From NCBI GenBank assembly GCA_954871525.1, contig OX940871.1, forward strand, positions 30,276,086 through 30,340,085: 64,000 bases of DNA, given 5' to 3'. The notes below the pieces were generated by a model that saw only the letters and a program-made list of their open reading frames with translations, was not told the DNA's origin and made no database searches. This document shows, piece by piece, positions 1-14,500 of this stretch (position 1 is the first letter of the stretch; each line of letters opens with the position of its first letter). The stretch comes from Parietaria judaica. Its lineage: Eukaryota; Streptophyta; Magnoliopsida; Rosales; Urticaceae. The position numbers were made by a program, and so were the translations under genes.

Positions 1-2734
1 AATTTAACGTCAACAATTTAATCCTTGCATATTTTTGCATGAGAACGCTTGTAATATTAAAATTCCAATGTATAAGCCCTAAAATCATTATTTTTTCAAT
101 TGGTTCGAAATTTAAGGTTGTAAAAAATGTAAAATAAAGAAATGCTATAGATAATGCTATAGCATTTCCTATGGCATTTCTCGTCAACAATTTAATCCTT
201 GCATATTTTTGCATGAGAACTCTTTTTATATTCCAATTCCAATGTATAAGCCCTAAAATAATTATTTTTTCAATTGGTTCGAAATTTAAGGTTGTAAAAA
301 ATGTAAAATAAAGAAATTCTATACCATTTCCTATGGCGTTTCTCGTCAACAATTTAATCCTTGCATATTTTTGCATGAGAACTCTTGTAATATTCAAATT
401 CCAATGTATAAGCCCTAAAATCATTATTTTTTCAATTGGTTTGAAATTTAAGGTTGTAAAAAATGTAAAATAAAGAAATGCTATAGGAAATGCTATAGCA
501 TTTCCTATGGCGTTTCTCGTCAACAATTTAATCCTTGCATATTTTTGCATGAGAACTCTTGTTATATTCAAATTCCAATGTATAAGCCCTAAAATCATTA
601 TTTTTTCAATTGGTTTGAAATATAAGGTTGTAAAAAATGTAAAATAATGAAATGCTATAGGAAATGCTATAGCATTTCGTATGGCATTTCTCGTCAACAA
701 TTTAATCCTTGCATATTTTTGCATGAGAACTCTTGTTATATTCAAATTCCAATGTATAAGCCCTAAAATCATTATTTTTTCAATTGGTTTGAAATATAAG
801 GTTGTAAAAAATGTAAAATAATGAAATGCTATAGGAAATGCTATAGCATTTCGTATGGCATTTCTCGTCAACAATTTAATCCTTGCATATTTTTGCATGA
901 GAACTCTTGTTGTATTCCAATTCCAATGTATAAGCCCTAAAATAATTATTTTTTCAATTGGTTCGAAATTTAAGGTTGTAAAAAATGTAAAATAAAGAAA
1001 TTCTATAGCATTTCCTATGTCATTTCTCGTCAACAATTTAATCCTTGCATATTTTTGCATGAGAACTCTTGTTATATTCAAATTCCAATGTATAAGCCCT
1101 AAAATCATTATTTTTTCAATTGGTTTGAAATTTAAGGTTGTGAAAAATGTAAAATAAAGAAATGCTATAGGAAATGCTATAGCATTTCGTATGGCATTTC
1201 TCGTCAACAATTTAATCCTTGCATATTTTTGCATGAGAACTCTTGTTATATTCAAATTCCAATGTATAAGCCCTAAAATCATTATTTTTTCAATTGGTTC
1301 GACTTTTAGGTCGTAAACAATGTAAAATAAAGAAATGCTATAGGAAATGCTATAGCATTTCCTATGGAATTTAACGTCAACAATTTAATCCTTGCATATT
1401 TTTGCATGAGAACGCTTGTAATATTAAAATTCCAATGTATAAGCCCTAAAATCATTATTTTTTCAATTGGTTCGAAATTTAAGGTTGTAAAAAATGTAAA
1501 ATAAAGAAATGCTATAGATAATGCTATAGCATTTCCTATGGCATTTCTCGTCAACAATTTAATCCTTGCATATTTTTGCATGAGAACTCTTTTTATATTC
1601 CAATTCCAATGTATAAGCCCTAAAATAATTATTTTTTCAATTGGTTCGAAATTTAAGGTTGTAAAAAATGTAAAATAAAGAAATTCTATAGCATTTCCTA
1701 TGGCGTTTCTCGTCAACAATTTAATCCTTGCATATTTTTGCATGAGAACTCTTGTTATATTCAAATTCCAATGTATAAGCCCTAAAATCATTATTTTTTC
1801 AATTGGTTTGAAATTTAAGGTTGTAAAAAATGTAAAATAAAGAAATGCTATAGGAAATGCTATAGCATTTCCTATGGCGTTTCTCATCAACAATTTAATC
1901 CTTGCATATTTTTGCATGAGAACTCTTGTTATATTCAAATTCCAATGTATAAGCCCTAAAATCATTATTTTTTCAATTGGTTTGAAATATAAGGTTGTAA
2001 AAAATGTAAAATAATGAAATGCTATAGGAAATGCTATAGCATTTCGTATGGCATTTCTCGTCAACAATTTAATCCTTGCATATTTTTGCATGAGAACTCT
2101 TGTTATATTCAAATTCCAATGTATAAGCCCTAAAATCATTATTTTTTCAATTGGTTTGAAATATAAGGTTGTAAAAAATGTAAAATAATGAAATGCTATA
2201 GGAAATGCTATAGCATTTCGTATGGCATTTCTCGTCAACAATTTAATCCTTGCATATTTTTGCATGAGAACTCTTGTTATATTCCAATTCCAATGTATAA
2301 GCCCTAAAATAATTATTTTTTCAATTGGTTCGAAATTTAAGGTTGTAAAAAATGTAAAATAAAGAAATTCTATAGCATTTCCTATGTCATTTCTCGTCAA
2401 CAATTTAATCCTTGCATATTTTTGCATGAGAACTCTTGTTATATTCAAATTCCAATGTATAAGCCCTAAAATCATTATTTTTTCAATTGGTTTGAAATTT
2501 AAGGTTGTGAAAAATGTAAAATAAAGAAATGCTATAGGAAATGCTATAGCATTTCGTATGGCATTTCTCGTCAACAATTTAATCCTTGCATATTTTTGCA
2601 TGAGAACTCTTGTTATATTGAAATTCCAATGTATAAGCCCTAAAATCATTATTTTTTCAATTGGTTCGACTTTTAGGTCGTAAACAATGTAAAATAAAGA
2701 AATGCTATAGGAAATGCTATAGCATTTCCTATGG
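1..2734. repeat. 1367-bp higher-order repeat, two copies
   Basis: Position 1 onward matches position 1368 onward with no net indel. AATTTAACGTCAACAATTTA recurs at 1, 1368 and 2735, and the GACTTTTAGG marker recurs at 1301 and 2668. Each unit is eight monomers, six long and two of the short 162-bp type (6x174 + 2x162, minus 1). By eye the copies differ at only a handful of sites, for example 385 against 1752 and 905 against 2272, so the duplication is recent. A third, shortened unit starts at 2735 and reaches its marker after only about 950 bp. Confidence 0.9.
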
Positions 2735-4699
2735 AATTTAACGTCAACAATTTAATCCTTGCATATTTTTGCATGAGAACGCTTGTAATATTAAAATTCC
2801 AATGTATAAGCCCTAAAATCATTATTTTTTCAATTGGTTCGAAATTTAAGGTTGTAAAAAATGTAAAATAAAGAAATGCTATAGGAAATGCTATAGCATT
2901 TCCTATGGCATTTCTCGTCAACAATTTAATCCTTGCATATTTTTGCATGAGAACTCTTGTTATATTCCAATTCCAATGTATAAGCCCTAAAATAATTATT
3001 TTTTCAATTGGTTCGAAATTTAAGGTTGTAAAAAATGTAAAATAAAGAAATTCTATAGCATTTCCTATGGCATTTCTCGTCAACAATTTAATCCTTGCAT
3101 ATTTTTGCATGAGAACTCTTGTTATATTCAAATTCCAATGTATAAGCCCTAAAATCATTATTTTTTCAATTGGTTTGAAATTTAAGGTTGTAAAAAATGT
3201 AAAATAAAGAAATGCTATAGGAAATGCTATAGCATTTCGTATGGCATTTCTCGTCAACAATTTAATCCTTGCATATTTTTGCATGAGAACTCTTGTTATA
3301 TTCCAATTCCAATGTATAAGCCCTAAAATAATTATTTTTTCAATTGGTTCGAAATTTAAGGTTGTAAAAAATGTAAAATAACGAAATTCTATAGCATTTC
3401 CTATGGCATTTCTCGTCAACAATTTAATCCTTGCATATTTTTGCATGAGAACTCTTGTTATATTCAAATTCCAATGTATAAGCCCTAAAATCATTATTTT
3501 TCAATTGGTTTGAAATATAAGGTTGTAAAAAATGTAAAATAAAGAAAAGCTATAGGAAATGCTATAGCATTTCCTATGGCATTTCTCGTCAACAATTTAA
3601 TCCTTGCATATTTTTGCATGAGAACTCTTGTTATATTCCAATTCCAATGTATAAGCCCTAAAATAATTATTTTTTCAATTGGTTCGACTTTTAGGTCGTA
3701 AACAATGTAAAATAAAGAAATGCTATAGGAAATGCTATAGCATTTCCTATGGAATTTAACGTCAACAATTTAATCCTTGCATATTTTTGCATGAGAACGC
3801 TTGTAATATTAAAATTCCAATGTATAAGCCCTAAAATCATTATTTTTTCAATTGGTTCGAAATTTAAGGTTGTAAAAAATGTAAAATAAAGAAATGCTAT
3901 AGGAAATGCTATAGCATTTCCTATGGCATTTCTCGTCAACATTTTAATCCTTGCATATTTTTGCATGAGAACTCTTGTTATATTCCAATTCCAATGTATA
4001 AGCCCTAAAATAATTATTTTTTCAATTGGTTCGAAATTTAAGGTTGTAAAAAATGTAAAATAAAGAAATTCTATAGCATTTCCTATGGCGTTTCTCGTCA
4101 ACAATTTAATCCTTGCATATCTCTTGTTATATTCAAATTCCAATGTATAATCCCTAAATCATTATTTTTTCAATTGGTTTGAAATTTAAGGTTGTAAAAA
4201 ATGTAAAATAAAGAAATGCTATAGGAAATGCTATAGCATTTCGTATGGCATTTCTCGTCAACAATTTAATCCTTGCATATTTTTGCATGAGAACTCTTGT
4301 TATATTCAAATTCCAATGTATAAGCCCTATAATCATTTTTTTTTCAATTGGTTTGAAATTTTAGGTCGTAAACAATGTAAAATAAAGAAATGCTATAGGA
4401 AATGCTAGTATTTCCTATGGCATTTCTCGTCAACAATTTAATCCTTGCATATTTTTGCATGAGAACTCTTGTTATATTCAAATTCCAATTTATAAGCTTT
4501 AAAATCATTATTTTTTCAATTGGTTCGAAATTTAAGGTTGTAAAAAATGTAAAATAAAGAAATGCTATAGGAAATGCTATAGCATTTCCTATGGCATTTC
4601 CCGTCAACAATTTAATCCTTGCATATTTTTGCATGAGAACTCTTGTTATATTCAAATTCCAATGTATAAGCTTTAAAATCATATTTTTTCAATTGGTTC

Positions 4700-6900
4700 G
4701 AAATTTAAGGTTGTAAAAAATGTAAAATAAAGAAATGCTATAGGAAATGCTATAGCATTTCCTATGGGATTTCCCGTCAACAATTTAATCCTTGCATATT
4801 TTTGTATGAGAACTCTTGTTATATTCCAATTCCAATGTATAAGCCCTAAAATAATTATTTTTTCAATTGGTTCGAAATTTAAGGTTGTAAAAAATGTAAA
4901 ATAAAGAAATTCTATAGCATTTCCTATGGCGTTTCTCGTCAACAATTTAATCCTTGCATATTTTTGCATGAGAACTCTTGTTATATTCAAATTCCAATGT
5001 ATAAGCCCTAAAATTATTATTTTTTCAATTGGTTTGAAATTTAAGGTTGTAAAAAATGTAAAATAAAGAAATGCTATAGGAAATGCTATAGCATTTCGTA
5101 TGGCATTTCTCGTCAAATATTTAATCCTTGCATATTTTTGCATGAGAACTCTTGTTATATTCAAATTCCAATGTATAAGCCCTAAAATCATTATTTTTTC
5201 AATTGGTTGGACTTTTAGGTCGTAAACAATGTAAAATAAAGAAATGCTATAGGAAATGCTATAGCATTTCCTATGGAATTTAACGTCAACAATTTAATCC
5301 TTGCATATTTTTGCATGAGAACGCTTGTAATATTAAAATTCCAACGTATAAGCCCTAAAATCATTATTTTTTCAATTGGTTCGAAATTTAAGGTTGTAAA
5401 AAATGTAAAATAAAGAAATGCTATAGGAAATGCTATAGCATTTCGTATGGCATTTCTCGTCAACAATTTAATCCTTGCATATTTTTGCATGAGAACTCTT
5501 GTTATATTAAAATTCCAATGTATAAGCCCTAAAATCATTATTTTTTCAATTGGTTCGACTTTTAGGTCGTAAACAATGTAAAATAAAGAAATCCTATAGG
5601 AAATGCTATAGCATTTCCTAAGGAATTTAACGTCAACAATTTAATCCTTGCATATTTTTGCATGAGAACGCTTGTAATATTAAAATTCCAATGTATAAGC
5701 CCTAAAATCATTAGTTTTACAATTGGTTCGAAATTTAAGGTTGTAAAAAATGTAAAATAAAGAAATGCTATAGGAAATGCTAGCATTTCCTATGGCATTT
5801 CTCGTCAACAATTTAATCCTTGCATATTTTTGCATGAGAACTCTTGTTATATTCAAATTCCAATGTATAAGCCCTAAAATCATTATTTTTTAAATTGTTT
5901 CAAAATTTTAGGTCGTAAACAATGTAAAATAAAGAAATGCTATAGAAAATGCTATAGCATTTCCTATGGCATTTCTCGTCAACAATTTAATCCTTGCATA
6001 TTTTTGCATGAGAACTCTTGTTATATTCAAATACCAATGTATAAGCTTTAAAATCATTATTTTTTCAATTGGTTCGAAATTTAAGGTTGTAAAAATTTGT
6101 CAAATAAAGAAATGCTATAGGAAATGCTATAGCATTACCTATGGAATTTCTCGTCAACAATTTAATCCTTGCATATTTTTGCATGAGAACTCTTGTTATA
6201 TTCAAATTCCAATGTATAAGCAGTAAAATCATTATTTTTTCAATTGGTTCGAAATTTAAGGTTGTAAAAAATGTAAAATAAAGAAATTCTATAGGAAATT
6301 CTATAGCATTTCCTAAGGCATTTCTCGTCAACAATTTAATCCTTGCATATTTTTGCATGAGAACTCTTGTTTTATTCAAATTCCAATGTATAAGCCCTAA
6401 AATCATTATTTTTTCAATTGGTTCGAAATTTAATGTTGTAAAAAATGTCAAATAAAGAAATGCTATAAGAAATGCTATAGCATTTCCTATAGCATTTCTC
6501 GTCAACGATTTAATCCTTGCATATTTTTGCATGAAAACTCTTGTTATATTCAAATTCCAATGTATAAGCCCTAAAATCATTATTTTTTCAATTGGTTCGA
6601 AATTTAAGGTTGTAAAAAATGTAAAATAAAGAAATTCTATAGGAAATTCTATAGCATTTCCTATGGCATTTCTCGTCAACAATTTAATTGTTGCATATTT
6701 TTGCATGAGAACGCTTGTAATACTAAAATTGCAATGTATAAGCCCTAAAATCATTATTTTTACAATTGGTTTGAAATTTAAGGTTGTAAACAATGTAAAA
6801 TAAAGAAATGCTATAGCATTTCCTCTGGCATTTCTCGTCAACAGTTTAATCCTTGCATAGTTTTGCATGAGAACGCTTGTAATATTAAAATTCCAATGTA
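4700..6900. repeat. Satellite A block also present near 32.4-34.7 kb
   Basis: This stretch shares rare variants with 32.4-34.7 kb at an offset of 27758 bp, rising to 27932 bp (one extra monomer) further right. Shared marks are GTCAAATATTTAATCC near 5114 and 32871, the AGTTTTACAATTGG variant near 5713 and 33471, the TTTTTTAAATTGTTTC variant near 5886 and 33646, and TAAAAATTTGTCAAATAAAG near 6090 and 34021. The two blocks flank the more homogeneous interior of the array. Confidence 0.8.
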
Positions 6901-7066
6901 TAAGCCCTAAAATCATTATTTTTTCAATTGTTTCGAAATTTAAGGTTGTAAAAAATGTAAAATAAAGAAATGCTATAGGAAATGCTATAGCATTTCCTAT
7001 GGCATTTCTCGTCAACAATTTAATCCTTGCATATTTTTGCATGAGAACTCTTGTTATATTCAAATT

Positions 7067-10000
7067 TCAATGTATAAGCCCTAAAATCATTATTTTTTCA
7101 ATTGGTTCGAAATTTAAGGTTGTAAAAAATGTAAAATAAAGAAATGCTATAGGAAATGCTATAGCATTTCCTATGGCATTTCTCGTCAACAATTTAATCC
7201 TTGCATATTTTTGCATAAGAACTCTTGTTATATTCCAATTCCAATGTATAAGCCCTAAAATAATTATTTTTTCAATTGGTTCGAAATTTAAGGTTGTAAA
7301 AAATGTAAAATAAAGAAATTCTATAGCATTTCCTATGGCATTTCTCGTAAACAATTTAATCCTTGCATATTTTTGCATGAGAACTCTTGTTATATTCAAA
7401 TTCCAATGTATAAGCCTTAAAATCATTATTTTTTCAATTGGTTTGAAATTTAAGGTTGTAAAAAATGTAAAATAAAGAAATGTTATAGGAAATGCTATAG
7501 CATTTCGTATGGCATTTCTCGTCAACAATTTAATCCTTGCATATTTTTGATTGAGAACTCTTGTTATATTCCAATTCCAATGTATAAGCCCAAAAATAAT
7601 TATTTTTTCAATTGGTTCGAAATTTAAGGTTGTAAAAAATGTAAAATAAATAAATTCTATAGCATTTCCTATGGCATTTCTCGTCAACAATTTAATCCTT
7701 GCATATTTTTGCATGAGAACTCTTGTTATATTCAAATTCCAATGTATAAGCCCTAAAATCATTATTTTTTCAATTGGTTTGAAATTTAATGTTGTAAAAA
7801 ATGTGAAATAAAGAAATGCTATAGGAAATGCTATAGCATTTCGTATGGAATTTCTCGTCAACAATTTAATCCTTGCATATTTTTGCATGAGAACTCTTGT
7901 TATATTCAAATTCCAATGTATAAGCCCTAAAATCATTATTTTTTCAATTGGTTCGACTTTTAGGTCGTAAACAATGTAAAATAAAGAAATGCTATAGGAA
8001 ATGCTATAGCATTTCCTATGGAATTTAACGTCAACAATTTAATCCTTGCATATTTTTGCATGAGAACGCTTGTAATATTAAAATTCCAACGTATAAGCCC
8101 TAAAATCATTATTTTTTCAATTGGTTTGAAATTTAAGGTTGTAAAAAATGTAAAATAAAGAAATGCTATAGGAAATGCTATAGCATTTCCTATAGCATTT
8201 CTCGTCAACAATTTAATCCTTGCATATTTTTGCATGAGAACTCTTGTTATATTCAAATTCCAATGTATAAGCCCTAAAATCATTATTTTTTCAATTGGTT
8301 TGAAATATAAGGATGTAAAAAATGTAAAATAAAGAAATGCTATAGGAAATGCTATAGCCTTTCCTATGGCATTTCTCGTCAACAATTTAATCGTTGCATA
8401 TTTTTGCATGAGAACTCTTGTTATATTCCAATTCCAATGTATAAGCCCTAAAATAATTATTTTTTCAATTGGTTCGACTTTTAGGTCGTAAACAATGTAA
8501 AATAAAGAAATGCTATAGGAAATGCTATAGCATTTCCTATGGAATTTAACGTCAACAATTTAATCCTTGCATATTTTTTCATGAGAACGCTTGTAATATT
8601 AAAATTCCAATGTATAAGCCCTAAAATCATTATTTTTTCAATTGGTTCGAAATTTAAGGTTGTAAAAAATGTAAAATAAAGAAATGCTATAGGAAATGCT
8701 ATAGCATTTCCTATGGCATTTCTCGTCAACATTTTAATCCTTGCATATTTTTGCATGAGAACTCTTGTTATATTCCAATTCCATTGTATAAGCCCTAAAA
8801 TAATTATTTTTTCAATTAGTTCAAAATTTAAGGTTGTAAAAAATGTAAAATAAAGAAATTCTATAGCATTTCCTATGGCGTTTCTCGTCAACAATTTAAT
8901 CCTTGCATATTTTTGCATGAGAACTCTTGTTATATTCAAATTCCAATGTATAAGCCCTAAAATCATTATTTTTTTAATTGGTTTGAAATTTAAGGTTGTA
9001 AAAAATGTAAAATAAAGAAATGCTATAGGAAATGCTATAGCATTTCGTATGGCATTTCTCGTCAATAATTTAATCCTTGCATATTTTTGCATGAGAACTC
9101 TTGTTATATTCAAATTCCAATGTATAAGCCCTAAAATCATTATTTTTTCAATTGGTTCGACTTTTAGGTCGTAAACAATGTAAAATAAAGAAATGCTATA
9201 GGAAATGCTATAGCATTTCCTATGGAATTTAACGTCAACAATTTAATCCTTGCATATTTTTGCATGAGAACGCTTGTAATATTAAAATTTCAATGTATAA
9301 GCCCTAAAATCATTATTTTTACAATTGGTTTGAAATTTAAGGTTGTAAACAATGTAAAATAAAGAAATGCTATAGCATTTCCTCTAGCATTTCTCGTCAA
9401 CAGTTTAATCCTTGCATAGTTTTGCATGAGAACGCTTGTAATATTAAAATTCCAATGTATAAGCCCTAAAATCATTATTTTTTCAATTGGTTCGAAATTT
9501 AAGGTTGTAAAAAATGTAAAATAAAGAAATGCTATAGGAAATGCTATAGCATTTTCTATGGCATTTCTCGTCAACAATTTAATCCTTGCATATTTTTGCA
9601 TGAGAACTCTTGTTATGTTCAAATTCCAATGTATAAGCCCTAAAATCATTATTTTTTCAATTGGTTCGAAATTTAAGGTTGTAAAAAATGTAAAATAAAG
9701 AAATGTTATAGGAAATGCTATAGCATTTCGTATGGCATTTCTCGTCAACAATTTAATCCTTGCATATTTTTGCATGAGAACTCTTTTTATATTCCAATTC
9801 CAATGTATAAGCCCTAAAATAATTATTTTTTCAATTGGTTCGAAATTTAAGGTTGTAAAAAATGTAAAATAAAGAAATTCTATAGCATTTCCTATGGCAT
9901 TTCTCGTCAACAATTTAATCCTTGCATATTTTTGCATGAGAACTCTTGTTATATTCAAATTCCAATGTATAAGCCCTAAAATCATTATTTTTTCAATTGG

Positions 10001-11512
10001 TTTGAAATTTAATGTTGTAAAAAATGTGAAATAAAGAAATGCTATAGGAAATGCTATAGCATTTCGTATGGAATTTCTCGTCAACAATTTAATCCTTGCA
10101 TATTTTTGCATGAGAACTCTTGTTATATTCAAATTCCAATGTATAAGCCCTAAAATCATTATTTTTTCAATTGGTTCGACTTTTAGGTCGTAAACAATGT
10201 AAAATAAAGAAATGCTATAGGAAATGCTATAGCATTTCCTATGGAATTTAACGTCAACAATTTAATCCCTGCATATTTTTGCATGAGAACGCTTGTAATA
10301 TTAAAATTCCAACGTATAAGCCCTAAAATCATTATTTTTTCAATTGGTTTGAAATTTAAGGTTGTAAAAAATGTAAAATAAACAAATGCTATAGGAAATG
10401 CTATAGCATTTGCTATAGCATTTCTCGTCAACAATTTAATCCTTGCATATTTTTGCATGAGAACTCTTGTTATATTCAAATTCCAATGTATAAGCCCTAA
10501 AATCATTATTTTTTCAATTGGTTTGAAATATAAGGTTGTAAAAAATGTAAAATAAAGAAATGCTATAGGAAATGCTATAGCATTTTCTATGGCATTTCTC
10601 GTCAACAATTTAATCCTTGCATATTTTTGCATGAGAACTCTTGTTATATTCCAATTCCAATGTATAAGCCCTAAAATAATTATTTTTTCAATTGGTTCGA
10701 CTTTTAGGTCGTAAACAATGTAAAATAAAGAAATGATATAGGAAATGCTATAGCATTTCCTATGGAATTTAACGTCAACAATTTAATCCTTGCATATTTT
10801 TGCATGAGAACGCTTGTAATATTAAAATTCCAATGTATAAGCCCTAAAATCATTATTTTTTCAATTGGTTCGAAATTTAAGGTTGTAAAAAATGTAAAAT
10901 AAAGAAATGCTATAGGAAATGCTATAGCATTTCCTATGGCATTTCTCGTCAACATTTTAATCCTTGCATATTTTTGCATGAGAACTCTTGTTATATTCCA
11001 ATACACTTGTATAAGCCCTAAAATAATTATTTTTTCAATTAGTTCGAAATTTAAGGTTGTAAAAAATGTAAAATAAAGAAATTCTATAGCATTTCCTATG
11101 GCGTTTCTCGTCAACAATTTAATCCTTGCATATTTTTGCATGAGAACTCTTTTTATATTAAAATTCCAATGTATAAGCCCTAAAATCATTATTTTTTCAA
11201 TTGGTTTGAAATTTAAGGTTGTAAAAAATGTAAAATAAAGAAATGCTATAGGAAATGCTATAGCATTTCGTATGGCATTTCTCGTCAACAATTTAATCCT
11301 TGCATATTTTTGCATGAGAACTCTTGTTCTATTCAAATTCCAATGTATAAGCCCTAAAATAATTATTTTTTCAATTGGTTCGACTTTTAGGTCGTAAACA
11401 ATGTAAAATAAAGAAATATTATAGGAAATGCTATAGCATTTCCTATGGATTTAACGTCAACAATTTAATCCTTGCATATTTTTGCATTAGAACGCTTGTA
11501 ATATTAAAATTC
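7067..11512. repeat. 2223-bp higher-order repeat, two copies
   Basis: The 7.07-9.29 kb segment repeats at 9.29-11.51 kb with a constant offset of 2223 bp. The GACTTTTAGG marker lies at 7955, 8476 and 9159 in the first copy and at 10178, 10699 and 11382 in the second, giving identical internal spacings of 521, 683 and 1019 bp. These spacings correspond to three, four and six monomers of mixed length. The copies differ by scattered substitutions, so this block is older than the 1040-bp repeat further right. Confidence 0.85.
8159..8202. repeat. Perfect 44-bp palindrome (type example)
   Basis: The left half 8159-8180 is the exact reverse complement of 8181-8202, with no spacer. The module is built from the 12-mer GAAATGCTATAG repeated directly and then inverted. 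Most monomers, for example 7140-7183, have the same 44 bp with one mismatch (G at the position where a perfect copy has A). The element is present in nearly every long monomer and could form a cruciform in DNA or a hairpin in RNA. Confidence 0.93.
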
Positions 11513-14500
11513 CAATGTATAAGCCCTAAAATCATTATTTTTTCAATTGGTTCGAAATTTAAGGTTGTAAAAAATGTAAAATAAAGAAATGCTATAGGAA
11601 ATGCTATAGCATTTCCTATGGCATTTCTCGTCAACATTTTAATCCTTGCATATTTTTGCATGAGAACTCTTGTTATATTCAAATTCCAATGCATAAGCCC
11701 TAAAATCATTATTTTTTCAATTGGTTTGAAATTTAAGGTTGTAAAAAATGTAAAATAAAGAAATGCTATAGGAAATGCTATAGCATTTCGTATGGCATTT
11801 CTCGTCAACAATTTAATCCTTGCATATTTTTGCATGAGAACTCTTGTTATATTCAAATTCCAATGTATAAGCCCTAAAATAATTATTTTTTCAATTGGTT
11901 CGACTTTTAGGTCGTAAACAATGTAAAATAAAGAAATGCTATAGGAAATGCTATAGCATTTCCTATGGAATTTAACGTCAACAATTTAATCCTTGCATAT
12001 TTTTGCATGAGAACGCTTGTAATATTAAAATTCCAATGTATAAGCCCTAAAATCATTATTTTTTCAATTGGTTCGAAATTTAAGGTTGTAAAAAATGTAA
12101 AATAAAGAAATGCTATAGGAAATGCTATAGCATTTCCTATGGCATTTCTCGTCAACAATTTAATCCTTGCATATTTTTGCATGAGAACTCTTGTTATATT
12201 CCAATTCCAATGTATAAGCCCTAAAATAATTATTTTTTCAATTGGTTCGAAATTTAAGGTTGTAAAAAATGTAAAATAAAGAAATTCTATAGCATTTCCT
12301 ATGGCATTTCTCGTCAACAATTTAATCCTTGCATATTTTTGCATGAGAACTCTTGTTATATTCAAATTCCAATGTATAAGCCCTAAAATCATTATTTTTT
12401 TCAATTGGTTTGAAATTTAAGGTTGTAAAAAATGTAAAATAAAGAAATGCTATAGGAAATGCTATAGCATTTCGTATGGCATTTCTCGTCAACAATTTAA
12501 TCCTTGCATATTTTTGCATGAGAACTCTTGTTATATTCCAATTCCAATGTATAAGCCCTAAAATAATTATTTTTTCAATTGGTTCGAAATTTAAGGTTGT
12601 AAAAAATGTAAAATAAAGAAATTCTATAGCATTTCCTATGGCATTTCTCGTCAACAATTTAATCCTTGCATATTTTTGCATGAGAACTCTTGTTATATTC
12701 AAATTCCAATGTATAAGCCCTAAAATCATTATTTTTTCAATTGGTTTGAAATTTAATGTTGTAAAAAATGTAAAATAAAGAAATGCTATAGGAAATGCTA
12801 TAACATTTCGTATGGAATTTCTCGTCAACAATTTAATCCTTGCATATTTTTGCATGAGAACTCTTGTTATATTCAAATTCCAATGTATAAGCCCTAAAAT
12901 CATTATTTTTTCAATTGGTTCGACTTTTAGGTCGTAAACAATGTAAAATAAAGAAATGCTACAGGAAATGCTATAGCATTTCCTATGGAATTTAACGTCA
13001 ACAATTTAATCCTTGCATATTTTTGCATGAGAACGCTTGTAATATTAAAATTCCAACGTATAAGCCCTAAAATCATTATTTTTTCAATTGGTTTGAAATT
13101 TAAGGTTGTAAAAAATGTAAAATAAAGAAATGCTATAGGAAATGCTATAGCATTTCCTATAGCATTTCTTGTCAACAATTTAATCCTTGCATATTTTTGC
13201 ATGAGAACTCTTGTTATATTCCAATTCCAATGTATAAGCCCTAAAATCATTATTTTTTCAATTGGTTTGAAATATAAGGTTATAAAAAATGTAAAATAAA
13301 GAAATGCTATAGGAAATGCTATAGCATTTCCTATGGCATTTCTCGTCAACAATTTAATCCTTGCATATTTTTGCATGAGAACTCTTGTTATATTCCAATT
13401 CCAATGTATAAGCCCTAAAATAATTATTTTTTCAATTGGTTCGACTTTTAGGTCGTAAACAATGTAAAATAAAGAAATGTTATAGGAAATGCTATAGCAT
13501 TTCCTATGGAATTTAACGTCAACAATTTAATCCTTGCATATTTTTGCATTAGAACGCTTGTAATATTAAAATTCCAATGTATAAGCCCTAAAATCATTAT
13601 TTTTTCAATTGGTTCGAAATTTAAGGTTGTAAAAAATGTAAAATAAAGAAATGCTATAGGAAATGCTATAGCATTTCCTATGGCATTTCTCGTCAACATT
13701 TTAATCCTTGCATATTTTTGCATGAGAACTCTTGTTATATTCAAATTCCAATGTATAAGCCCTAAAATCATTATTTTTTCAATTGGTTTGAAATTTAAGG
13801 TTGTAAAAAATGTAAAATAAAGAAATGCTATAGGAAATGCTATAGCATTTCGTATGGCATTTCTCGTCAACAATTTAATCCTTGCATATTTTTGCATGAG
13901 AACTCTTGTTATATTCAAATTCCAATGTATAAGCCCTAAAATAATTATTTTTTCAATTGGTTCGACTTTTAGGTCGTAAACAATGTAAAATAAAGAAATG
14001 CTATAGGAAATGCTATAGCATTTCCTATGGAATTTAACGTCAACAATTTAATCCTTGCATATTTTTGCATGAGAACGCTTGTAATATTAAAATTCCAATG
14101 TATAAGCCCTAAAATCATTATTTTTTCAATTGGTTCGAAATTTAAGGTTGTAAAAAATGTAAAATAAAGAAATGCTATAGGAAATACTATAGCATTTCCT
14201 ATGGCATTTCTCGTCAACAATTTAATCCTTGCATATTTTTGCATGAGAACTCTTGTTATATTCCAATTCCAATGTATAAGCCCTAAAATAATTATTTTTT
14301 CAATTGGTTCGAAATTTAAGGTTGTAAAAAATGTAAAATAAAGAAATTCTATAGCATTTCCTATGGCGTTTCTCGTCAACAATTTAATCCTTGCATATTT
14401 TTGCATGAGAACTCTTGTTATATTCAAATTCCAATGTATAAGCCCTAAAATCATTATTTTTTCAATTGGTTTGAAATTTAAGGTTGTAAAAAATGTAAAA

